From Collinsella sp. (GTDB taxonomy: Bacteria; Actinomycetota; Coriobacteriia; Coriobacteriales; Coriobacteriaceae): a stretch of 64,000 bases of DNA. The DNA is taken from NCBI GenBank assembly GCA_019419545.1, contig DXZT01000036.1, positions 16,017-80,016 of the forward strand. The letters are read 5' to 3'. The translations under genes were made by a program, and so were the position numbers. The notes below the pieces were generated by a model, which ran no database searches, was not told where the DNA came from, and saw only the letters and a program-made list of their open reading frames with translations. Positions 30,955 to 40,731 of this stretch are shown piece by piece (position 1 is the first letter of the stretch; each line of letters starts with the position of its first letter).

Positions 30955-33682
30955 GAATCTCAATCTCCTCGGCGGGCAGGGTAAAACGGAAGACAGCCCC
31001 ATGGGGGTGGTTGTCGCGAACTTCGATGACGCCGCCATGCGCCTCCACGATGGAGCGGCAGAGCGACAGGCCAAGGCCGATGCTTCGACGCGAATCCACG
31101 GGCCGCGTATTGCTTGAGGTGAAGAAGCGCTCAAAGATATGAGGCTTGTCGCAGTCTGCCACACCCGGCCCATCGTCTGCGACGTCCACCACGACGAACG
31201 CGCCCTCGCGACGTGCACTGATGGTGACAGTCGAGTCCTCGGGCGTGTATTTGAAGGCGTTCATGATGAGATTCGTAAGCACCTGCATGATGAGATGGAC
31301 GTCGATGCGTACCAGCAGGATGTCGTCAGTGTGCTCGATGGTGACGGCACGTCCATGCGATGCTTGGGCGACATGGCTGAGGGCGGCCTCGATGACCTCG
31401 TCGATGAGCTCGGATGTTAAGTTGAGGCGAATGGTGCCGTCCTCGACGCGTGTGATGGCGAGGAGGTTCTCCACGGTATCGATAAGCCAGAGGGAGTCAT
31501 CGTAGATGGCATCGGCAAGATCGCAGCGTTGTTCGAGGCTGAGCTTCTCGTCGCTCTTCCGAAGGATTGCCGCAGATCCGGATATAGCCGTGAGGGGTGT
31601 CCTCAAATCGTGGCCGATGGAGCGCAAAAGGTTGGCGCGCAGCTGCTCGTTTTTCGCCAAGACCGCAGCCTCTTCGCGCTCTTGCGCCGCCCGGTCGCTT
31701 TCGAGCGCCAAGGCGCATTCGCCTACGATAGATAGGACGATCGAATGCTCGAAGGCTTCGATCTCGCGCCCCTCCAGGTCGATGCCGATGACACCGAATA
31801 CCTTGTCGCCGGTGCGAACCGCGAGGTAGAGGCAGCGCGCCTCGGGCAGGGTCCGCGTGCTTGCGCCCGCGCGTTTGTTGTTGGTGTAGGTCCAGGTTGC
31901 AACAGCGCGCTCGTAGTCGGTGAACAGCGACGCGGATCGGTTTTCGGTGCCAGCGGACTCATAGAGCGTCTTGCCGAGCGTGCCGTGTTCGGCGGTGTAG
32001 AAGACCACGTCGAGTTTTAGCAGTTTGATGAGTTGGTTCATGGCGACGCGGGCGCACTCCTCCGCGCTATGGGCTTGCTGCAAGAGCTGGTTCGTTTCGA
32101 GGAGTACGCGCGTTTTGAATGCGTTCTCGGCGGAGGTACGGGCGTTGTCGGCGATGCGCGCAGTTAACTCGCCGGCGACCATAGCGGTAGCGAACATGAT
32201 GCCGAACGTGACCAGATAGCTTCGGTCGTAGCTGGCGAGCGAAAACAGAGGCGTGACGAAGCAGAAGTTGTAAAGCACTACAGAGAGCACGCTCGATACG
32301 ATCGTGCAGATACGCCCCGTCGTGGTGACGGCGGTCAGCAGGGCCGTGAGGATATAGAGGGATATGATACAGGAATCGGCAAATCCCAGATGGCGAAAAG
32401 CCGTGCCGATCGCCGTGGCGACAAGAGAGAAGGCCAGCGTGCGAAGCGCGTCTCGGCTGCTGGGCGGCTGCAGGGCGCGCGCACGGCGGCGTCCTTTGGG
32501 CCGGGAGGGCGGAGTCGACTGGTCTGGAATGATGTAAATGTCGAGGTTCGGGGCGAATGCTATGAGCTGTTCTACGAGAGATTTGCGGCCGAAGAGGGCC
32601 TGACGGACGCTGCTGCGCTCGCCCGTGCGCCCCATGACGATCTTCGAAATACCCGACAGGCGTGCGAACTCGGAGATCTGAAACGCGATGTCGTCGCCAT
32701 AGACGGTTTCCATCTGTGCTCCGAGCTGCTCGGCTAGGGCGATATTGGCTGCAAGCTTGGCGCGCTCATCATCGCTCATGGCTTGCGTGCGCGGGCTCTC
32801 TACGAACAGGGCGACGAGCTCGCTGCGAAACGCTTTCGCCATGCGTGCGGCGGCACGGACGATGCGGGGATTGGTCGGCGCCGGGGAGACACAGACCAAG
32901 ATACGCTCCCTGGTGTAGTAGTCACGGTTTCCCAGCACGCGTGCGGCGTCTGTGAGGTGGCCGGTGCGATCGGCGCAGCGGCGCAGCGCGATTTCTCGGA
33001 GTGCGGTGAGGTTCTCGACGGTAAAAAAATGCTGTTGCGCTCGCTCGGCTTGTGCGGGACGGTAGACGAGGCCGGCGCGAAGGCGCTCAAGTAGGTCTTC
33101 GGGCTCTATGTCAACGAGCTCGACCTGGTCGGCATCATCGAAGATGCGGTCGGGGATTCGTTCGCTCACGACAACGCCGGTGATGGATGCAACCATGTCG
33201 TTTAGGCTCTCGATATGCTGAACGTTCACGGTCGTATAGACGTCGATGCCTGCATGTAGAAGTTCCTCGACGTCTTGATAGCGTTTGTCGTGGCGAGACC
33301 CCGGCGCATTCGTATGGGCGAGCTCGTCGACAAGGATGAGCTGAGGGGCGCGTTCGATAGCCGCATCTAGATCGAACTCGCTGAGCGCAATGCCGTTGTG
33401 CTCGATGAGTTTACAGGGCACGTTCTCAAGCCCTTGTGCAAGATGGGCAGTTGCCGGACGTTCGTGCGGCTCGATGTATCCCGCGACGACGTCGACACCT
33501 CGCCGCTTGGCGGCGTGGGCGGCTTGAAGCATCGCATAGGTTTTGCCTGCACCAGCAGCGTAGCCAAAGAAAATCTTGAGGTGTCCCCGGCTGGTTCGAG
33601 CGTCATCGGCGACCTCGTCTTTCTCAATTGCCTTGAGGATGAGGTCTGGATTGACGCGAGTGTCCGATGCGTCGCGCTGCAT
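30947..33682 (-). CDS. kdpD: Sensor histidine kinase KdpD
   Basis: A 911-residue membrane sensor with the full KdpD plan: an N-terminal KdpD domain with Walker A GYAAGAGKT (residues 40-48) and LVDELAHTNAPGSRH near 130, a universal-stress-like domain at about 250-370, four transmembrane segments at about 410-510, a GAF-like domain, and the kinase core with the phosphorylated His near residue 690 (SIGHDLRTPLTAISG). The ATPase motifs include NLIMNAFKYTP and DDGPG. AGAAAGG precedes the ATG. It is transcribed away from kdpFABC together with kdpE. Confidence 0.97.
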   Translation of the reverse strand: MQRDASDTRVNPDLILKAIEKDEVADDARTSRGHLKIFFGYAAGAGKTYAMLQAAHAAKRRGVDVVAGYIEPHERPATAHLAQGLENVPCKLIEHNGIALSEFDLDAAIERAPQLILVDELAHTNAPGSRHDKRYQDVEELLHAGIDVYTTVNVQHIESLNDMVASITGVVVSERIPDRIFDDADQVELVDIEPEDLLERLRAGLVYRPAQAERAQQHFFTVENLTALREIALRRCADRTGHLTDAARVLGNRDYYTRERILVCVSPAPTNPRIVRAAARMAKAFRSELVALFVESPRTQAMSDDERAKLAANIALAEQLGAQMETVYGDDIAFQISEFARLSGISKIVMGRTGERSSVRQALFGRKSLVEQLIAFAPNLDIYIIPDQSTPPSRPKGRRRARALQPPSSRDALRTLAFSLVATAIGTAFRHLGFADSCIISLYILTALLTAVTTTGRICTIVSSVLSVVLYNFCFVTPLFSLASYDRSYLVTFGIMFATAMVAGELTARIADNARTSAENAFKTRVLLETNQLLQQAHSAEECARVAMNQLIKLLKLDVVFYTAEHGTLGKTLYESAGTENRSASLFTDYERAVATWTYTNNKRAGASTRTLPEARCLYLAVRTGDKVFGVIGIDLEGREIEAFEHSIVLSIVGECALALESDRAAQEREEAAVLAKNEQLRANLLRSIGHDLRTPLTAISGSAAILRKSDEKLSLEQRCDLADAIYDDSLWLIDTVENLLAITRVEDGTIRLNLTSELIDEVIEAALSHVAQASHGRAVTIEHTDDILLVRIDVHLIMQVLTNLIMNAFKYTPEDSTVTISARREGAFVVVDVADDGPGVADCDKPHIFERFFTSSNTRPVDSRRSIGLGLSLCRSIVEAHGGVIEVRDNHPHGAVFRFTLPAEEIEIHE

Positions 33683-33793
33683 AGCGTAGCCTTTCTAAAG
33701 CGTTGTCCATGCGTGCATACGCGGCGAGGACGCCACTGTATGCTCGCGAGGTCGAGTATAGGCGCACTGCAGCCGCAATAGTGCTTTCTACCT

Positions 33794-33846
33794 GCATCTT
33801 TACGGCATCTTAAGGTCGTGAGCCCCGGCCCTCACGCCTCTTTAAT
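33794..33846 (+). promoter_or_regulatory. Putative KdpE site and kdpFABC promoter
   Basis: GCATCTTTACG (33794-33804) and GCATCTTAAGG (33805-33815) are tandem 11-mers with 9 of 11 identities, the spacing expected for an OmpR-type dimer. About 25 bases downstream lies a -10-like TTTAAT (33841-33846) without a good -35, as in activator-dependent promoters. The position relative to the -10 fits class II activation. Confidence 0.55.
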
Positions 33847-33925
33847 CTCTAGAAGCGTTTACTGTCCCCAGGCGCTTGCGAGAGCAGGCGTCCGAGACAT
33901 CGGACCGCGCGTGAAAGGGGCGGTA

Positions 33926-34012
33926 ATGGACATCCTCATTCCCATTATCGGAGTCGTCTGCATCGGACTCCTTATCTATTACATCTACATTCTGATGAGG
34001 AGTGATTCGTAA
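33926..34012 (+). CDS. kdpF: KdpF small subunit
   Basis: A 28-residue single-helix membrane peptide (MDILIPIIGVVCIGLLIY, then YIYILMRSDS) at the head of the kdpABC operon, where KdpF stabilises the K+ ATPase complex. GAAAGGGG lies at good spacing before the ATG. The longer frame from 33818 adds residues without membrane or family character. Three bases separate its stop from kdpA. Confidence 0.9.
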   Translation: MDILIPIIGVVCIGLLIYYIYILMRSDS

Positions 34013-34015
34013 ACT

Positions 34016-35839
34016 ATGGACGCTGCGATTCAGTACATCTTGTACTTTGCCGTGCTCGTCGTCCTGGCCGTTCCGCTCGGTCGGTTCATGGCCCATATCA
34101 TGGATGGCGAGCATACGTTCCTGTCGCCTGTGATTGCTCCTGTGGAGCGTGGCGTCTATCGTCTGCTTCGCGTCGACGCGGCAGAGCAGATGGGGTGTAG
34201 GCGCTATCTGGCGAGCGTGCTGGTCTTTTCGGGGATCGGCCTCGTGGCCCTTGTGGCACTCCAGGCGCTTCAGCCCTTCTTGCCAGGCAATCCCCAGCAC
34301 CTGCCGGGTGTGTCATGGGACCTGTCGTTCAATACGGCCGCTTCCTTCATAACCAACACCAATTGGCAATCCTATTCCGGTGAGACCACCCTGTCCTACC
34401 TTGTGCAGTTCATGGGCCTCACCGTGCAGAACTTCTTGTCCGCCGGCACCGGTATTGCGGTCATGTTCGCGCTCATCCGCGGTTTCCGTCAGGTCAAGGA
34501 GCAGGGTCTGGGTTCCTTCTGGGTCGACCTCACCCGCACCGTCCTGTATGTGCTCATCCCGCTGAACCTCGTGTTCGGCATCTGCCTGGCTGCCGGTGGC
34601 GTCATCTCCAACTTCCAGCCGGCTCAGAAGGCTGAGCTCGTAGAGCCCGTCGCCGTCCAGCCTAATGCAGACGGCGGCTGGAGCGTCCTCGACGGCGCCC
34701 AGATCGAGGGCGACACGGTCAAGGTCGACGGCAAGGTTGTCGAGGGCGCGCGCGTGGTCACCGAGCAGTTCCTGCCCCAGGGTCCTGCGGCTCCTCAGGT
34801 CGCCATCAAGCAGTCCGGCACCAACGGCGGCGGCTTCTTCGGCGTGAACTCCGCCCATCCGTATGAGAACCCCAGTGCCTTCACCAACATCATCGAGATG
34901 ACCAGCCTGCTGCTGATCCCGGCTGCCTGCTGCTTCACCTTCGGTATCGGCGTCAAGAACACCAAGCAGGGCAAGGCCATCTTTGCCGCCATGTTCATCC
35001 TGCTGGTGATCTTCACCGGCATCATCGCCGTCAACGAGCATGCGGGCACCCCGCAGCTGGCCGATGGCGGAGCGGTCAATATCGAGATGACCGACGGCCA
35101 GGCCGGCGGCAACATGGAGGGCAAGGAGAGCCGCTTTGGCATCGCCTCCTCTTCCACCTGGTCCGCTTTCACGACGGCTGCTTCCAACGGCTCGGTCAAC
35201 TCCATGCACGACTCCTACACCCCGCTCGGCGGGTTTGTCCAGATGCTCCAGATGGCTCTGGGCGAGGTCGTCTTCGGCGGCGTGGGCTGCGGCCTGTACG
35301 GCATGATCGGCTTCGCCATCCTCACAGTGTTCATCGCCGGCCTTATGGTCGGCCGCACGCCCGAGTTCCTGGGCAAGAAGATCGAGCCGGGCGAGATGCG
35401 CTGGGCAGTTGTCCTGTGCCTGGCAACTCCGTTTGCCATTCTGGTGTGCTCGGCCATCGCCTGCATGGTGCCCGGTCTTGCCGACCAGCTCAACAATGGT
35501 GGCGCGCACGGCTTCTCCGAGGTGCTGTATGCCTTCACCTCATGCGGCGGCAACAACGGCTCGGCGTTTGCAGGTATGAACTGCAACATTCCCTGGATCA
35601 ACGTCATGCTCGGCCTCGAGATGCTGTTCGCCCGCTTCATGCCCATCATCGGTACGCTGGCTATCGCCGGCTCGCTGGCCAAGAAGGGTAAGGTCGCCGA
35701 GAGCGCCGGTACCCTGTCTACCACCAACGGCATGTTCGTATTCCTGCTCGTGTTCATCGTTCTGCTGATCGGTGCCCTGAGCTTCTTCCCGGCCCTAGCG
35801 CTTGGCCCCGTTGCCGAGTTCTTCCAGATGATTGCGTAA
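34016..35839 (+). CDS. kdpA: K+-transporting ATPase subunit KdpA
   Basis: A 607-residue channel-like subunit of the superfamily of K+ transporters, with about ten transmembrane segments. Selectivity-filter loops are visible: NTNWQSYSGE near residue 110, GTNGGGFFGVNSAHPYENP near 268, and STTNG-type and TSCGGNNGSAF loops near 510. A central hydrophilic stretch near 200-260 is longer than in E. coli KdpA. It binds and passes K+ to KdpB. Expression is coupled to kdpF by a 3-base gap. Confidence 0.97.
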   Translation: MDAAIQYILYFAVLVVLAVPLGRFMAHIMDGEHTFLSPVIAPVERGVYRLLRVDAAEQMGCRRYLASVLVFSGIGLVALVALQALQPFLPGNPQHLPGVSWDLSFNTAASFITNTNWQSYSGETTLSYLVQFMGLTVQNFLSAGTGIAVMFALIRGFRQVKEQGLGSFWVDLTRTVLYVLIPLNLVFGICLAAGGVISNFQPAQKAELVEPVAVQPNADGGWSVLDGAQIEGDTVKVDGKVVEGARVVTEQFLPQGPAAPQVAIKQSGTNGGGFFGVNSAHPYENPSAFTNIIEMTSLLLIPAACCFTFGIGVKNTKQGKAIFAAMFILLVIFTGIIAVNEHAGTPQLADGGAVNIEMTDGQAGGNMEGKESRFGIASSSTWSAFTTAASNGSVNSMHDSYTPLGGFVQMLQMALGEVVFGGVGCGLYGMIGFAILTVFIAGLMVGRTPEFLGKKIEPGEMRWAVVLCLATPFAILVCSAIACMVPGLADQLNNGGAHGFSEVLYAFTSCGGNNGSAFAGMNCNIPWINVMLGLEMLFARFMPIIGTLAIAGSLAKKGKVAESAGTLSTTNGMFVFLLVFIVLLIGALSFFPALALGPVAEFFQMIA

Positions 35840-35855
35840 AGGAGGGCGCAGATTT

Positions 35856-37910
35856 ATGACTATGCAAAAAGACATGATGGGCCGCGCGGTCCGCGACTCG
35901 TTTGCCAAGCTGGACCCTCGCGTCCAGATTCAAAACCCGGTCATGTTCCTGGTGTGGCTTTCCGCCGTCATGACCTCCGTCCTGGCCGTCGCTTCCATCT
36001 TCGGTGTGCAGGACGCGGGTGTGCCCACCTACTATGTGGTCGCCATCGCGGTCATCCTGTGGCTCACCGACCTGTTCTCGAACTTCGCCGAGGCGCTTGC
36101 CGAGGGCCGCGGTAAGGCTCAGGCTGATTCCCTGCGTGCGGCCAAGAAGGATGTCGAGGCCCATCGCATCGAGTCCGTTGAGGACAAGGAGCACTTCACC
36201 GTCGTTCCCGGCACCGAGCTCACGCGCGGCGACCTGGTGATCGTACGCGCCGGCGAGCAGATTCCCGGCGACGGCGACGTCATCGAGGGCGCTGCCTCCG
36301 TTGACGAGTCCGCCATCACCGGCGAGTCCGCCCCCGTGGTCCGCGAGGCCGGCGGCGACCGCTCTGCCGTTACCGGCGGTACCACGGTGCTGTCCGACTG
36401 GATCATCGTCAAGATCTCCAGTGAGCCCGGCCAGAGCTTCCTGGACAAGATGATCGCGATGGTCGAGGGTGCCGCGCGCAAGAAGACCCCTAACGAGATC
36501 GCTCTGGAGATCTTCCTGGTGGCCCTTTCCATCGTCTTTATCCTGGTCACGCTGGCCCTGTATTGTTACTCCTGCTTCTCGGTCGGTCTTAACGACATGG
36601 TCAACCCCACGGCCGTGACCACGCTCGTAGCGCTGCTCGTGTGTCTGGCTCCCACTACCATCGGCGCCCTTCTGTCCGCTATCGGCATCGCCGGCATGAG
36701 CCGTCTGAACGAGGCCAACGTGCTGGCCATGTCCGGCCGCGCCATCGAGGCCGCCGGCGACGTCGACATCCTCATGCTCGACAAGACCGGCACCATCACC
36801 CTGGGTAACCGCCAAGCCGCCGAGTTCATCCCGGTCGACGGCGTCGATCCCGCGGAGCTGGCCGATGCCGCCCAGCTTTCCTCGCTGGCCGACGAGACCC
36901 CCGAGGGCCGTTCCATCGTCGTGCTCGCCAAGGAGCAGTTCGGTCTGCGCGGCCGCACGCTCGAGGATAAGGGCATGGAGTTCATCCCGTTCACCGCGGC
37001 AACGCGCATGTCCGGCGTGAACTACGAGGGCAATGAGATCCGCAAGGGCGCTGCCGATTCCGTGCGCACCTATGTGGAGGCAGCCGGCGGCGTGTTCTCC
37101 CAGGAGTGCGACGAGGCCGTCGAGCGCATCGCCAAGGCCGGCGGCACCCCGCTGGTCGTGACCAAGAACTGCCGCGTGCTGGGCGTTGTGTACCTCAAGG
37201 ACATCATCAAGTCCGGCGTTAAGGAGAAGTTCGCCGACCTGCGCAAGATGGGCATCAAGACCATCATGGTGACGGGCGACAATCCGCTCACCGCCGCGGC
37301 AATCGCCGCCGAGGCCGGCGTTGACGACTTCTTGGCCGAGGCCACCCCTGAAGGCAAGCTCGAGAAGATCCGCGAGTTCCAGCGTGAGGGCCACCTGGTC
37401 GCCATGACCGGCGACGGCACCAACGACGCGCCCGCTCTGGCCCAGGCCGACGTCGCCGTGGCCATGAACACGGGCACCCAGGCTGCCAAGGAGGCCGGCA
37501 ACATGGTCGACCTCGACTCCAGCCCCACCAAGCTCATCGAGGTCGTGCGTATTGGCAAGCAGCTGCTCATGACCCGCGGTTCGCTCACGACCTTCTCGGT
37601 GGCCAACGACGTGGCGAAGTACTTCGCTATCATCCCGGCCCTGTTCTCGCCGATCTACCCGGGCCTTGGCGCGCTCAACATCCTCGGTCTGACAAGCCCG
37701 CTGTCCGCGGTTCTTTCGGCCATCATCTATAACGCGCTCGTTATCGTCGCGCTAATCCCGGCCGCGCTGAAGGGCGTTAAATACCGCGAGGTCCCGTCCG
37801 GACAGCTGCTGACCCACAACCTGCTCGTGTGGGGTCTGGGCGGCATCGTTGCCCCGTTCGTATTCATCAAGCTCATCGACATGCTGCTCGCGTTCTGCGG
37901 CATTATGTAA
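35856..37910 (+). CDS. kdpB: K+-transporting ATPase subunit KdpB
   Basis: A 684-residue P-type ATPase. The phosphatase TGES is in SAITGESAPVV near residue 155, the phosphorylated Asp in DKTGTIT near 307 and the hinge in MTGDGTNDAPALAQADV near 515. The transmembrane PTTIGALLSAIGIAGM (near 265) carries the family-specific residues. ATG 35856 has AAAGGAGGG nine bases upstream; the frame opens earlier at 35832 inside kdpA, which is not used. It powers K+ import through KdpA. Confidence 0.97.
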   Translation: MTMQKDMMGRAVRDSFAKLDPRVQIQNPVMFLVWLSAVMTSVLAVASIFGVQDAGVPTYYVVAIAVILWLTDLFSNFAEALAEGRGKAQADSLRAAKKDVEAHRIESVEDKEHFTVVPGTELTRGDLVIVRAGEQIPGDGDVIEGAASVDESAITGESAPVVREAGGDRSAVTGGTTVLSDWIIVKISSEPGQSFLDKMIAMVEGAARKKTPNEIALEIFLVALSIVFILVTLALYCYSCFSVGLNDMVNPTAVTTLVALLVCLAPTTIGALLSAIGIAGMSRLNEANVLAMSGRAIEAAGDVDILMLDKTGTITLGNRQAAEFIPVDGVDPAELADAAQLSSLADETPEGRSIVVLAKEQFGLRGRTLEDKGMEFIPFTAATRMSGVNYEGNEIRKGAADSVRTYVEAAGGVFSQECDEAVERIAKAGGTPLVVTKNCRVLGVVYLKDIIKSGVKEKFADLRKMGIKTIMVTGDNPLTAAAIAAEAGVDDFLAEATPEGKLEKIREFQREGHLVAMTGDGTNDAPALAQADVAVAMNTGTQAAKEAGNMVDLDSSPTKLIEVVRIGKQLLMTRGSLTTFSVANDVAKYFAIIPALFSPIYPGLGALNILGLTSPLSAVLSAIIYNALVIVALIPAALKGVKYREVPSGQLLTHNLLVWGLGGIVAPFVFIKLIDMLLAFCGIM

Positions 37911-37922
37911 GTGGAGGTTTGT

Positions 37923-38513
37923 ATGTTCAAAGGTGTTGCATCGCGCGCACTGGGCGTGTTCGCGCTGTTTACCGTTGTCTGCGGCCTGGGCTATACGCTC
38001 GTCGTGACCGGCATCGCCCAGGTTGCGTTCCCGTATCAGGCGAACGGTTCGCTTATCAAGGTCGACGACAAGATCGTGGGCTCCGAGCCGATCGGTCAGA
38101 ACTTCGAGGATGAGGACCACATGTGGGGCCGCATCCAGAACGTGTCAATTGTCGAAGGCGAAGACGGCGAGCTCATGGCGTATGGTGCCCCGTCCAACCT
38201 GTCCCCGGCGAGTGAGGAGTATCGGCAGCTGATAGATGCGCGCGTGAAGAAGATCCGCGCCGCCAACCCCGATGCCGATATGGACGCTGTGCCCGTCGAC
38301 CTGGTGACGTGTTCGGGGTCCGGCCTCGACCCGGAGATCTCTCCGGATGCCGCCGAGTACCAGGTTCCGCGCCTTGCCAAGGCCACGGGCAAAAGTAAGG
38401 ACGAGGTGCGCGACATCATCGCCGCGTGCACCAAGGGCCGTTTCCTCGGCGTATTCGGCGAGCCCACGGTCAACGTGCTCAAGGTGAACCTTATGCTGGA
38501 CGGCGCGCTGTAG
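37923..38513 (+). CDS. kdpC: K+-transporting ATPase subunit KdpC
   Basis: A 196-residue subunit with one N-terminal transmembrane segment (GVFALFTVVCGLGYTLVVTG) and a periplasmic-side domain. The conserved SGSGLDPEISPDAAEYQVPRLA region near residue 125 and FGEPTVNVLKVNLML at the end identify KdpC. GTGGAGG precedes the ATG, 12 bases after the kdpB stop. It stabilises the KdpAB complex. This closes the operon; repeat A copy 2 follows. Confidence 0.96.
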   Translation: MFKGVASRALGVFALFTVVCGLGYTLVVTGIAQVAFPYQANGSLIKVDDKIVGSEPIGQNFEDEDHMWGRIQNVSIVEGEDGELMAYGAPSNLSPASEEYRQLIDARVKKIRAANPDADMDAVPVDLVTCSGSGLDPEISPDAAEYQVPRLAKATGKSKDEVRDIIAACTKGRFLGVFGEPTVNVLKVNLMLDGAL

Positions 38514-38540
38514 GTGAGGGAGTGGCGGATGAGATGAGGG

Positions 38541-38664
38541 CATGGCTGACTATCTGAGCCCTCAATTCCATCCCGCCCATCAGTTGCGGTGGAATACGGA
38601 CTGTTTTGCCTGTTAAAAGCCTCATCTACTCCGTATTCCACCGCAACTTTTTTTGAGGGTCGGG
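38541..38664. repeat. Repeat family A, copy 2 (kdpC side)
   Basis: The second copy of the repeat at 30128-30249, in the same orientation on the + strand. Its hairpin has perfect 19-bp arms (38582-38600 with 38630-38648), followed by seven T. It lies 27 bases after the kdpC stop. The two copies thus sit at the two outer ends of the divergent kdpDE/kdpFABC locus. Confidence 0.88.
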
Positions 38665-38765
38665 ATTGAAGGTGGGGAGTGCGAGCGGGTACGGACGCGG
38701 CGGTTGCTGGTACGATAGGTACGTCAGCAACTGCCGCCGAGCGGCTCAAATGAAAGGAACCCTGT

Positions 38766-40715
38766 ATGGAGTCCTCCGCCTACCCGATGCTCTTTAGTCC
38801 GATCAAGGTCGGTACGACCGAGGTCAAGAACCGCGTCTTTATGCCGCCGGTGTCCACCAACCTGGCCGATCATGGCTATGTGACCGACGACTTGGTCGAT
38901 CATTACCGTGCCCGCGCCAAGGGCGGCGTGGGCCTCATCATTACCGAGGTCGTGACGGTCGAGCCCACCTATACCTATCTGCCGGGTGACATGTGCTGCT
39001 ACGACGACACGTTTATCCCTGGCTGGGAAAAGCTCGCCGCCGCCGTGCATGAGTATGGCTGCAAGATCATGCCGCAGCTCTTTCACCCCGCCTACATGGC
39101 CTTTAACATTCCGGGCACGCCGCGCCTGATCGCTCCGTCCTTCGTGGGACCGTCCTATGCCCGTGAGGCACCGCGTCCCATCACGGTCGACGAGATTCAC
39201 GAGCTCACGCATCAGTTTGGCGACGCTGCCGTGCGTATGCAGAAGGCCGGTGTCGATGGCGTCGAGGTCCATGCGGCGCACGCCCACGGCATGCTCGGCG
39301 GTTTCTTGACCCCGCTCTATAACAAGCGTACCGATGAGTACGGCGGCTCGCTCGACGCCCGCATGCGCTTTTTGCTCGAGGTCATCGCCGAGATTCGCGA
39401 GCGCTGCGGCAAGGACTTTATCATCGACGTCCGCATCTCGGGCGATGAGTACACCGATGGCGGTCTGACCCTCAACGACATGATCTACGTCTCGCGTCGC
39501 CTGGAGAAGGCCGGCGTCGACATGATTCATGTGTCGGGCGGCACCACCATCAAGCGCGGCTCCGCAATTCCCGCCGCCGGTACCCAGCAGGCCTCGCATG
39601 CCGCCTGCTCGCGCGAGATCAAAAAGCACGTCAACATTCCCGTCGCCACCGTCGGACGTATCAACGAGGCCTGGATCGCCGAGGAGCTGATCGAGGACGG
39701 CGCTGCCGACATATGCATGATGGGCCGCGCCAATCTGTGCGATGCCGAGTTCTGCAACAAAGCCGCTGCCGGCAACGCCGATGATATCCGTCCCTGCATT
39801 GGCTGCCTGCGCTGCCTGAACGGCATTATGTTTGGCAAGCGCATCTCCTGCACCGTCAACCCGGACGTGGAGCGCGACGAGGCCGGCTACGAGCCTGCCG
39901 CCGAGGCCAAGAACGTGCTCGTTGTGGGCGCTGGTCCTGCGGGCATGGAGGCAGCCTACATTGCCGCCAAGCGCGGCCACAACGTGGTGCTCGTGGATAA
40001 GCAGGATGAGCCGGGCGGCGAGATGCGCATCGCAGCCGTTCCGCCGGCAAAGCAGGAGCTCACCCGCGTGATCAAGTATCAGTACCGTCGCCTGGCCGAG
40101 GCCGGCGTGAAGTGCGTATTTGGCACCGAGCTTACTGCCGAGGACATTCAGCGTGACTACGCGGGTTACGAGGTCGTCCTGACTTATGGCGCCGAGCCCA
40201 TCGCTCCGGCCTTTATGAAGGGCTTTAAGCAGGTTATGACGGCCGACGACCTGCTGGGTGGCAAGGCTTTCCCGGGTAAGAAGATCGTCGTCGTGGGCGG
40301 CGGCACCGTCGGCTGCGAGACGGCAGATTACCTGGCCCCGCTGGTCAATGACCTCTCGCCGGCCAACCGCGATGTCACCGTTATCGAGATGACCAAGACG
40401 CTCGCCGCCAACGAGGGTGGCGCCGGTCGCGCGGTGCTCATCACGCGCATGCTCTCCAAGGGCGTCCACGTGCTGACCGAGGCCAAGGTGACCGAGATCA
40501 CAGAGGACACCATCAGTTACGAAAAGGACGGCGAGGTCCACACCATCACCGGTGCCGATACGCTGGTGCTTGCCATGGGCTATCGTCCCAATACCAAGTT
40601 GGCCGACGACCTTGCTGCAGCCGGCGTTACCACCCACGTGTTGGGTGATGCCAACAAGTGCGGCAACATCCGCGACGCCATCGGCGACGGCTACAAGATT
40701 GCTTGCGAGCTCTAG
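38766..40715 (+). CDS. Old-yellow-enzyme-type NADH:flavin/FAD oxidoreductase
   Basis: A 649-residue fusion of an FMN-binding TIM barrel (residues 1-370), a 4Fe-4S site and a C-terminal FAD/NAD(P) domain, the layout of 2,4-dienoyl-CoA reductase and the gut enzymes BaiCD/BaiH. The barrel shows VEVHAAHAHGMLGGFLTP and NKRTDEYGGSLDAR near 170-200. The cluster cysteines are in CIGCLRCLNG with a later RISC near 342-360. The FAD loop is VVGAGPAGMEAAYIAAKRG near 385 and the NAD loop VVGGGTVGCETADYL near 510. GAAAGGAA precedes the ATG. It probably reduces an enone or enoyl substrate; which one is unknown, and assigning bile-acid chemistry would be speculation. Confidence 0.9.
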   Translation: MESSAYPMLFSPIKVGTTEVKNRVFMPPVSTNLADHGYVTDDLVDHYRARAKGGVGLIITEVVTVEPTYTYLPGDMCCYDDTFIPGWEKLAAAVHEYGCKIMPQLFHPAYMAFNIPGTPRLIAPSFVGPSYAREAPRPITVDEIHELTHQFGDAAVRMQKAGVDGVEVHAAHAHGMLGGFLTPLYNKRTDEYGGSLDARMRFLLEVIAEIRERCGKDFIIDVRISGDEYTDGGLTLNDMIYVSRRLEKAGVDMIHVSGGTTIKRGSAIPAAGTQQASHAACSREIKKHVNIPVATVGRINEAWIAEELIEDGAADICMMGRANLCDAEFCNKAAAGNADDIRPCIGCLRCLNGIMFGKRISCTVNPDVERDEAGYEPAAEAKNVLVVGAGPAGMEAAYIAAKRGHNVVLVDKQDEPGGEMRIAAVPPAKQELTRVIKYQYRRLAEAGVKCVFGTELTAEDIQRDYAGYEVVLTYGAEPIAPAFMKGFKQVMTADDLLGGKAFPGKKIVVVGGGTVGCETADYLAPLVNDLSPANRDVTVIEMTKTLAANEGGAGRAVLITRMLSKGVHVLTEAKVTEITEDTISYEKDGEVHTITGADTLVLAMGYRPNTKLADDLAAAGVTTHVLGDANKCGNIRDAIGDGYKIACEL

Positions 40716-40731
40716 TCAACCCCTTGGTGCG

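Noticed and set aside
33855..33925. A c-di-AMP (ydaO-type) riboswitch before kdpF
   Set aside because: The leader after the likely start site is only about 70 bases, with one small hairpin, far shorter than that riboswitch and lacking its conserved words.
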